A stretch of DNA of 34,451 nt from Sphingobacteriales bacterium (GTDB taxonomy: Bacteria; Bacteroidota; Bacteroidia; Chitinophagales; Chitinophagaceae), in contig JAHEEX010000014.1 of assembly GCA_024640465.1 (NCBI GenBank), positions 1 through 34,451 of the forward strand. The letters run 5' to 3'. The translations under genes and the position numbers were made by a program. Each line of letters begins with the position of its first letter. The first letter of the stretch is position 1. Shown here piece after piece: positions 28,081 through 34,451 of the stretch. The notes below the pieces were generated by a model. It worked only from the letters and a program-made list of their open reading frames with translations. It searched no databases and was not told the DNA's origin.

Positions 28081-28734
28081 ATGAACTACCGCTTTAAACA
28101 GGATGTGAATATTCCTGTTGACAATATCACACTGGAAGGAGAGTTAATCATTCCCGCCGAATCTAATGCAATCGTTGTCTTTTCCCATGGAAGTGGCAGC
28201 AGCCGTTTCAGCCCTCGCAATAAAATGGTCGCTGAATACCTTCACCGACAAAATATAGGTACTTTACTTTTCGATCTGCTTACTGCTTCGGAAGACAGGA
28301 TTTACCAAAACAGGTTTAATATTGAATTGCTAACACAAAGATTGGTTGTATCAACAAAGTGGCTGTTAAACTATCTTCCAGCAAAAGACTGTTGCATTGG
28401 ATATTTTGGCGCAAGTACCGGAGCGGCGTCTGCATTAAAAGCTGCATCCAGAATCCCGGCTATTCATGCAATTGTTTGTCGTGGAGGAAGACCAGACCTG
28501 GCCATGAATGAACTTCATCAAATAAAAGCGCCTGTGCTGCTTATTGTTGGCAGCAAAGACTTAGATGTACTGGCTCTTAATGAAAAAGCATATTGGGAAA
28601 TCAATGCACCCAAAAAGATAACGGTTATTGAAGGTGCAACCCATCTCTTTGAAGAACCCGGTGCAATGGAACAAGTTTGTGTTGCTGCCGGAAACTGGTT
28701 TGATCATTATTTGCAAACCATCATAAGCAATTAA
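28081..28734 (+). CDS. alpha/beta hydrolase (dienelactone hydrolase-like)
   Basis: 217 aa; FSHGSGSSRFSPRNK, nucleophile elbow GYFGASTGAASALKAA, VGSKDLDV (acid), GATHLFEE (His). Confidence 0.9.
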   Translation: MNYRFKQDVNIPVDNITLEGELIIPAESNAIVVFSHGSGSSRFSPRNKMVAEYLHRQNIGTLLFDLLTASEDRIYQNRFNIELLTQRLVVSTKWLLNYLPAKDCCIGYFGASTGAASALKAASRIPAIHAIVCRGGRPDLAMNELHQIKAPVLLIVGSKDLDVLALNEKAYWEINAPKKITVIEGATHLFEEPGAMEQVCVAAGNWFDHYLQTIISN

Positions 28735-28736
28735 TC

Positions 28737-29366
28737 ATGTATGCAGATAGAATTGAGGCAGGATTGATTCTGGCCGGAAAACTGAAAAAGTATGCGGGTG
28801 AAACTGGCGTAATACTGGCCGTTCCCAGAGGTGGTGTACCTTTGGGATTTATCATAGCCAGGGAACTACATTTGCCCCTTGAATTACTGTTAAGTAAAAA
28901 AATAGGTCACCCAAATAATCCTGAATATGCAATAGGAGCTGTAAGCCTTACAGACAGGGTATTAATCCCCCATGCCGGTGTATCTGATGCTTATATTGAA
29001 AGTGAAACTACCCGGTTAAGAGAAAAGCTCCGGGAGAATTATATTAAATTTATGGGTGATAGGAAACCAACCAATCTTGAAAATAAGATACTGATTGTTG
29101 TTGACGATGGCATTGCCACTGGTAATACTTTAATGTCAACCATACAAATGCTGCGAAATAGCAAACCCGCCAAGATCATTGTTGCCGCACCGGTTGCCCC
29201 ACAATCTGCCGTACATAAATTATCCAAAGTAGTAGATGAACTGGTTATACCGCTTATTCCAAAAGAATTTTACGGGGTTGGGAGCTTCTATGAAGATTTC
29301 ACTCAGGTAAGTGATGATGAAGTTCTGCATTATCTGGATGAATTAAATAGCATGCATAAAAAATAA
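28737..29366 (+). CDS. phosphoribosyltransferase family protein
   Basis: 209 aa; PRPP-binding motif ILIVVDDGIATGNTLMSTIQML; PRGGVPLGFIIARELHLPLELLLSKKIGHPNNPEYAIGAVS. Start is 2 nt after the previous stop. Confidence 0.92.
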   Translation: MYADRIEAGLILAGKLKKYAGETGVILAVPRGGVPLGFIIARELHLPLELLLSKKIGHPNNPEYAIGAVSLTDRVLIPHAGVSDAYIESETTRLREKLRENYIKFMGDRKPTNLENKILIVVDDGIATGNTLMSTIQMLRNSKPAKIIVAAPVAPQSAVHKLSKVVDELVIPLIPKEFYGVGSFYEDFTQVSDDEVLHYLDELNSMHKK

Positions 29367-29525
29367 TAATCAATTTCCGGCTATTTACTCTTTCTACATT
29401 CAAGAGGATTCAACTGAACACTGCTTTTAATATTTTCCAGAATTGATATCTTTTCTTAATGGATGCTTCCTGAAAGAGGAGAAATTTCAATTAACACTAT
29501 TTTTTGAATACCTTTCTCATTCAAA

Positions 29526-30845
29526 ATGTATGATCATATGCTTAAAATTGCTTTACTTTTTTTCGCTTTTTTGACGGCACAAACCACATTAACGGCACAA
29601 ACTCCCAGTACTGTATTAAAAGAATCTTCTCCTTCAACAGCAGGCGTATCAGAAACCAGGCTTAAACGATTGGATCAGTTTATCCAAAAATATGTTGATG
29701 AGAAGCAGTTTAACGGAGCAACGGCAATCATAGTAAGGGATGGTAAAATAGTATACTTTAAAGCATTTGGGTATAGCGATATCCAACAGAAAAAAGTAAT
29801 GGAGAAAGACAATATATTCCGCATTGCTTCTATGACCAAACCCATAATCAGTGTGGCGACCATGATGCTATTTGAAGAAGGAAAATTTTCACTGGATGAT
29901 CCCATTTCTAAATTCATTCCTGCTTTCAAAAATCCAAAGGTAATCGACAAATACAACCCTGCTGACACCAGTTATACAACCATACCCGCAAAATCCGAAA
30001 TAACCGTTCGCCAATTAATGAATCAAACTTCCGGAATAGGCTATGCTCAAATAGGCAGCGGTGAGGCCAATGCCATTTACTATAAAAATAATATAAATGG
30101 AGGCATCGGCACCCCCTACTCCAACCTGAAGGAAATGATCACCAAACTTGCCGGCCTCCCCCTTTTTAATCAACCCGGAGAAAAATTCCAGTATGGGCTT
30201 AATACAGATGTCCTGGGATACCTGGTTGAAGTGTTAAGTGGCATACCGCTCGACAAATTCCTGTCTGAAAGAATATTTAAACCCCTGGGAATGAAAGACA
30301 CCTATTTCTTCATTCCAAAAGAAAAACAAAGCAGGTTAGTTAATCTATACCAACAGGATAGCCAGGGCCAATTGCGGCTACAGGATTCCGTTATTAAACT
30401 TAATGGAAACTTTTACCGGGATTTTCCCAAAACACCCAATGGGTCATATTTCTCCGGAGGTGCGGGATTGAGTTCTACAGCATACGACTATGCCATATTT
30501 GGACAAATGATGATCAATGGCGGGGAATATAATGGCACCAGGATAATTTCTCCACACACCGTCAGAATGATGACCCGAAACCAAATTGGAGATATCCCAA
30601 TGTGGGGCAATCCCAATAACCCTAATCGCTTTGGACTTGGCTTTGGTGTTTATACTGAGAAAAGTGAGTCTGCTTACCCCGTTTATGCAGGAACGTATGA
30701 TTGGGCTGGTATGTTTGCCTCTCATTTTTGGGTAGATCCAAAAGCAAAAGTTGTTGCTGTTTTCATGCGTAACGTTTGGCCAACAACGCAATGGGATTTT
30801 GGCGACAGAGTGAAAGTTTTGGTATACCAGGCTTTTAATGACTGA
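29526..30845 (+). CDS. serine hydrolase, class C beta-lactamase / PBP-like family, exported
   Basis: 439 aa; signal peptide (alternative start MLKIALLFF at 29541); SxxK motif RIASMTKPI; YxN motif FQYGLNTDVLGYLVEVLSG. Confidence 0.92.
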   Translation: MYDHMLKIALLFFAFLTAQTTLTAQTPSTVLKESSPSTAGVSETRLKRLDQFIQKYVDEKQFNGATAIIVRDGKIVYFKAFGYSDIQQKKVMEKDNIFRIASMTKPIISVATMMLFEEGKFSLDDPISKFIPAFKNPKVIDKYNPADTSYTTIPAKSEITVRQLMNQTSGIGYAQIGSGEANAIYYKNNINGGIGTPYSNLKEMITKLAGLPLFNQPGEKFQYGLNTDVLGYLVEVLSGIPLDKFLSERIFKPLGMKDTYFFIPKEKQSRLVNLYQQDSQGQLRLQDSVIKLNGNFYRDFPKTPNGSYFSGGAGLSSTAYDYAIFGQMMINGGEYNGTRIISPHTVRMMTRNQIGDIPMWGNPNNPNRFGLGFGVYTEKSESAYPVYAGTYDWAGMFASHFWVDPKAKVVAVFMRNVWPTTQWDFGDRVKVLVYQAFND

Positions 30846-30879
30846 ATGCATACACCCAAACAGACCCGTTTTAGGTTTG

Positions 30880-32064
30880 CTACGGTGTTGAAGTCAAGCT
30901 GTCAGATGTAGTTTTATGTTCTGTTGGTTTTAATCCATACAATATCCTGATTAGTTTAAACGGCTTGATCAAATACCGGAAGAGCAACACAAGAGATAAG
31001 AAAGTTAATATAATCAGGAAGATCATTTTGACAATGATGGGTAAAGGCCATTGTGTTATATAATATCCAAAAGATACGATCAGCGTCTGATGCAGGATAT
31101 AAAAAGGATACACTGCCTGGTTAGCTTGCCTGAGGAAATTGTTGGAAAAGTTCAAATGTGTTTTCGCGAAACCAAGGATACTTAATATCAACATCCAGAT
31201 ATGTATGGAATTCAATATTCCAAAAATATACAGTCGTTTATCCTTAACTTTTGGAAGGTCTGCATTCCACCAATATTCCGGGAACAAATACAAAATACAG
31301 GCTATAGCTATACCCAGGAAATAGTATCGGTATCTGGCACAACTGTTCCAGAACTTTTCACTGCCACCTAATAAATAGCCATAAAACAACAGGGTCAGTG
31401 AAAATAAAAAAAGGAACCAGTCATCCAAAAGACTGGCCTGTTCAGGGTATTCAATATACAGGTTAAAATAATATAACATGAATGGAATGAACAATAAAAA
31501 AAGGGCCAATGGATTGGATAAAAAATCTGCCAGCCTTCGTTTCCCGTTGATTAAAATGGGAATTTTAAAAAGACTAAAAACAGGAATCAGTAACATACAA
31601 AAAACAAAAAGATATACTACAAACCACATATGGCTCCAGGTTAAGCTGCCTTCAGGGTATGGGATGAATTTCCATACACTAGGATAAAAATCAATATATG
31701 ATCCGGTTATTTTCCCTTTTTGCTTCCATTCAAAATATACCTGCAGGGGAATGGTAAATAACATGGCAAAAAGAAGGGGTATAAATAATCGTACAAACCT
31801 TTCCCCTGTGAATGCAAGCACTGATCTCTTTTTTAAAGAAAAATGTATCCCTACTCCTGAAATGAAAAACAGCAATGGTAAACGCCATTGGTGCAGCCAC
31901 CAGATCAACCTGGTGAGACCGGCAGATGTTTCTTTATTTTTAATTTCCCAGCCGTAGTTAACAAAGGGCATGGCACAATGAAAAAAGATCAGCAACAGAA
32001 ATGCCAGTACCCTTACCCAGTCGATATAATGCCGTCTTTCAGATACCATGTCCATTTTTCCCAT
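30880..32064 (-). CDS. acyltransferase family (acyltransferase 3 type) membrane protein
   Basis: 394 aa; RRHYIDWVRVLAFLLLIFFHCAMPF, about ten hydrophobic segments, ISGVGIHFSLKKRS, YPFYILHQTLIVSFGYY. Confidence 0.9.
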   Translation of the reverse strand: MGKMDMVSERRHYIDWVRVLAFLLLIFFHCAMPFVNYGWEIKNKETSAGLTRLIWWLHQWRLPLLFFISGVGIHFSLKKRSVLAFTGERFVRLFIPLLFAMLFTIPLQVYFEWKQKGKITGSYIDFYPSVWKFIPYPEGSLTWSHMWFVVYLFVFCMLLIPVFSLFKIPILINGKRRLADFLSNPLALFLLFIPFMLYYFNLYIEYPEQASLLDDWFLFLFSLTLLFYGYLLGGSEKFWNSCARYRYYFLGIAIACILYLFPEYWWNADLPKVKDKRLYIFGILNSIHIWMLILSILGFAKTHLNFSNNFLRQANQAVYPFYILHQTLIVSFGYYITQWPLPIIVKMIFLIILTFLSLVLLFRYLIKPFKLIRILYGLKPTEHKTTSDSLTSTP

Positions 32065-32146
32065 AAAAAAAATAATTGCAGTTATACGGCTGACAATATA
32101 AAATGTTACAGGAAAATAAAACTTTTATAAATACACCGGCTACTGA

Positions 32147-33583
32147 TTAATTCTGTAATGGTTTGAACGGCCCCTGGGATGCTTTTTTTTCAGCCTCTTT
32201 CAACATATTATCCAGTTCAGAACGGCTAAAATATATTCCGGATTTTATAACTGCATGAATTGTCCGGGTATTTGAAATTGAAGTCAACGGATTCTCATTT
32301 AATAGTATCATATCTGCCATAAATCCCTGGTCAATTTTACCGAATATATTTTGCTTGTTGAAAAAAGATGGGCCATTTATGATACTCGACTGCAAGGCTT
32401 CGAGGGGACTTAACCCATATTTGACCATCAATTCAAGTTCGGTATGTAAACCCAGACCCGGATAATCAAAGGAATTCAAGTAGCCGGCATCTGTACCAGC
32501 AATAATATGTACTCCGGCTTTTTTCAACAAGGGCAATAAAGAAGCTGATTTTTCAAAAATACGGTGCCTTAGATCAATCGCTTCCTTTGAATCACCTGCT
32601 GCTCTATTTACTCGCCACCAATAAGTATTTTTCAACCCTTGGCCAATGTATTTGAGATAATCATCATTCCAATGATCTTCCTGATCAAGGTAAGCGGTTA
32701 CCCGGCTTATCGACAAAGTTGGTACAACGGCAGTTCCATTTTTAGCCAACTGCTTATAGGCACTAACAGCATAAGACTCGTCAAAACTTTCCATGACCAA
32801 GGGCATCACATCGCGACTGCTTATATTCCCTTTGGCAAAATTAGCAGCAATCTCTTCTTCATTTTTTGAACCAGCCCTTAAAACATAACTCATATGTTCA
32901 ATGGAAGAAAGTCCCGCTTCAGATACTTTTTTAATGCTTATAGCATTGGGAATGTGACCGGAAATTTTATACCCTCTATTACGGGCTTCACTGATCGCAG
33001 CCAGGTATATCTCAGGCTTTATTGTATTATCGGTTATTTTGATAAAATCCACTTTCAAACCCTGAAGAGAATCCATGGCTTTTTGCAATTCCTGTTTGGA
33101 ACCTACCTCAATATCACCTACCCAAATTGAATTTATGCCTTCAATCTTTGGACCAGAAGTAAAAATAGTCGGACCTAATAATTTACCATTGTTAATCTCT
33201 GATCGCCATTTTAATACATATGGACTAAGGTCTGCTGATGCATCCCTGACAGCAGTAATACCAAATGCGATAAAAAGTGGCAGCAAATTTTTATTTTCCT
33301 CTGCCAGCGTATCACCACCGCCAAAATGAATGTGCATATCCCAAAGTCCCGGAATTAAATATTTACCTGTTGCATCAATTACACGAACTCCCTCAGCATA
33401 ATTCATTTTATGTTTTATGATTCCTGAAATCCTGTTACCTGTCACAAGAATATCATGATCACGTAATAATGACCCATCTGCTATTTTAATGATAATTGGA
33501 TCACTTATGACAAGATCAGGTTTATGCTGAGCGATAGAGCCTGCGGAAATGATCAGTAATAAAAACACTAATATTAATTTCAT
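32147..33583 (-). CDS. secreted amidohydrolase family protein
   Basis: ORF 32147..33604; start at M8 (33583) gives a cleaner signal peptide (MKLILVFLLLIISAGSIAQ). Motifs LIPGLWDMHIHFGGGD, KISGHIPNAIS, SIEHMSYV, IIAGTDAGYLNSFDYPGLGLHTELELMVKYGLSPLEAL. Confidence 0.9.
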   Translation of the reverse strand: MKLILVFLLLIISAGSIAQHKPDLVISDPIIIKIADGSLLRDHDILVTGNRISGIIKHKMNYAEGVRVIDATGKYLIPGLWDMHIHFGGGDTLAEENKNLLPLFIAFGITAVRDASADLSPYVLKWRSEINNGKLLGPTIFTSGPKIEGINSIWVGDIEVGSKQELQKAMDSLQGLKVDFIKITDNTIKPEIYLAAISEARNRGYKISGHIPNAISIKKVSEAGLSSIEHMSYVLRAGSKNEEEIAANFAKGNISSRDVMPLVMESFDESYAVSAYKQLAKNGTAVVPTLSISRVTAYLDQEDHWNDDYLKYIGQGLKNTYWWRVNRAAGDSKEAIDLRHRIFEKSASLLPLLKKAGVHIIAGTDAGYLNSFDYPGLGLHTELELMVKYGLSPLEALQSSIINGPSFFNKQNIFGKIDQGFMADMILLNENPLTSISNTRTIHAVIKSGIYFSRSELDNMLKEAEKKASQGPFKPLQN

Positions 33584-33696
33584 ATTCCTGAAGGGATTGT
33601 ACATTCAAGTAAGAATAATGAATGTAATTTAAACCAATATAGCCAAACCGGTAAATGCTGTTTGATATGCTATTCTTACATTATGAACAGGAAAAA

Positions 33697-33743
33697 GACG
33701 GTTGACGGTTGACGGTTGACGGTTGACGGTTGACGGTTGACGG
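33697..33743 (+). repeat. heptamer tandem repeat (GACGGTT)6.7
   Basis: Uninterrupted GACGGTT x6 plus GACGG, 47 bp. Confidence 0.97.
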
Positions 33744-33774
33744 AAACAGCCAATACAGCATTTTAAATACAAAA

Positions 33775-33805
33775 AGCCAAATCCATCATCAGAATGTATT
33801 TGGCT
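33775..33805. repeat. inverted repeat AGCCAAAT ... ATTTGGCT
   Basis: 8-bp perfect arms with 15-nt loop between the two heptamer tracts. Confidence 0.6.
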
Positions 33806-33834
33806 ATTGACTAATGACTATAGAATATTGCCTT

Positions 33835-33876
33835 TGGCTGTTGACTGTCAACTGTCAACTGGTGACTGACTACTGG
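33835..33876 (-). repeat. degenerate heptamer tract (CAGTTGA family)
   Basis: Minus strand heptads CAGTAGT CAGTCAC CAGTTGA CAGTTGA CAGTCAA CAGCCAA; directly adjoins the stop codon at 33877. Confidence 0.8.
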
Positions 33877-34419
33877 CTAAGCTTCTTCCAGCAAACATTC
33901 TTTATATACTTCAAATTTATTGGGGCATAACAATCTCAATTGCTCCAGGAATGCAGTTTCATTTTTATGGGTGACATAAAATTCAAGGATATAAGCATAC
34001 ATGCAATTCTCATAAAAAGCTTCGTAAATATTCAGGTTACGCTTCACCGATAAATCACGGTATGGCTGAAGATCAGACTGAGGGTCTGTCAGAAAAACGA
34101 AGACTTTATTTTCATCTTCATAAGTATCAATGGTTCTTTCCAGTTGTAAGATACCATATCCACCTGCTTGCCTGGCTTTGATCTCCACTTCGGGGGTACG
34201 GGATGATTTTGCTCTTTTTTCAAATATAAACTGGAATTCGCCCTCTGGATAACGATGTTGGGCCATATAATGAAACCCACCTTTTTTTTCGGACTGCTGC
34301 AACGTCACGCTTAGCACTTTCTTAGCAGATCTGTTAAACAGTTCCCACTGAGGTATAAATTTTTCTCTGTCTAAAACGGTTTCAAAAGAAACAAACTGCA
34401 CAATACTGGTAACGCTCAT
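33877..34419 (-). CDS. hypothetical protein, about 180 aa
   Basis: ORF track starts at a GTG (34425); first ATG at 34419 (MSVTSIVQFVSFETVLDREKFIPQW...). No recognised domain. Confidence 0.7.
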   Translation of the reverse strand: MSVTSIVQFVSFETVLDREKFIPQWELFNRSAKKVLSVTLQQSEKKGGFHYMAQHRYPEGEFQFIFEKRAKSSRTPEVEIKARQAGGYGILQLERTIDTYEDENKVFVFLTDPQSDLQPYRDLSVKRNLNIYEAFYENCMYAYILEFYVTHKNETAFLEQLRLLCPNKFEVYKECLLEEA

Positions 34420-34451
34420 TCTCACAAGGTAGGCTTTATTTCCGGTAAAAA

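Noticed and set aside
33697-33876. Possible CRISPR array
   Set aside because: The unit is 7 bp with no spacers; the second tract is a degenerate version of the same heptamer. This is a simple tandem repeat, not repeat-spacer architecture.

Overview
34.5 kb chromosomal window from a Bacteroidota genome. A Chitinophagaceae-like relative is my guess from protein style, gene content and the near absence of Shine-Dalgarno sequences. Most of the window is ordinary core or metabolic content. It holds a topoisomerase IV locus (parE, a DUF1835-like gene, and the start of parC cut by the window edge), a transglutaminase-like protein, a TPR protein, and a Tat-exported Gfo/Idh/MocA + gluconate-2-DH-subunit-3 + GMC oxidoreductase operon. 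It also holds an S9 peptidase, a patatin/Omp85-like protein, and a same-strand run of a Mur-ligase paralog, hutI, a 'site-specific recombinase'-family membrane protein and hutG. Further along are divergent RRM and cold-shock-domain genes, a PQQ-type sugar dehydrogenase, a three-family module (erythromycin-esterase-like, alpha/beta hydrolase, phosphoribosyltransferase), a class C beta-lactamase-like hydrolase, an acyltransferase and an amidohydrolase. I saw no CRISPR array, prophage, IS element, rRNA, tRNA or recognisable defence island. The most interesting signals are: (1) a dispersed intergenic heptamer repeat, CRGTTGA, at three sites, one of which overlaps the parE stop codon; its geometry puts stop codons in all frames on one strand; (2) tandem GGTTCGTG/CACGAACC palindromes next to that heptamer tract; (3) the unfused esterase/hydrolase/PRTase module with a small acidic Pro-rich ORF beside it; (4) a polytopic membrane protein of the misleadingly named 'site-specific recombinase' family between two hut genes. 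All functional calls come from reading motifs by eye; no database search was run.
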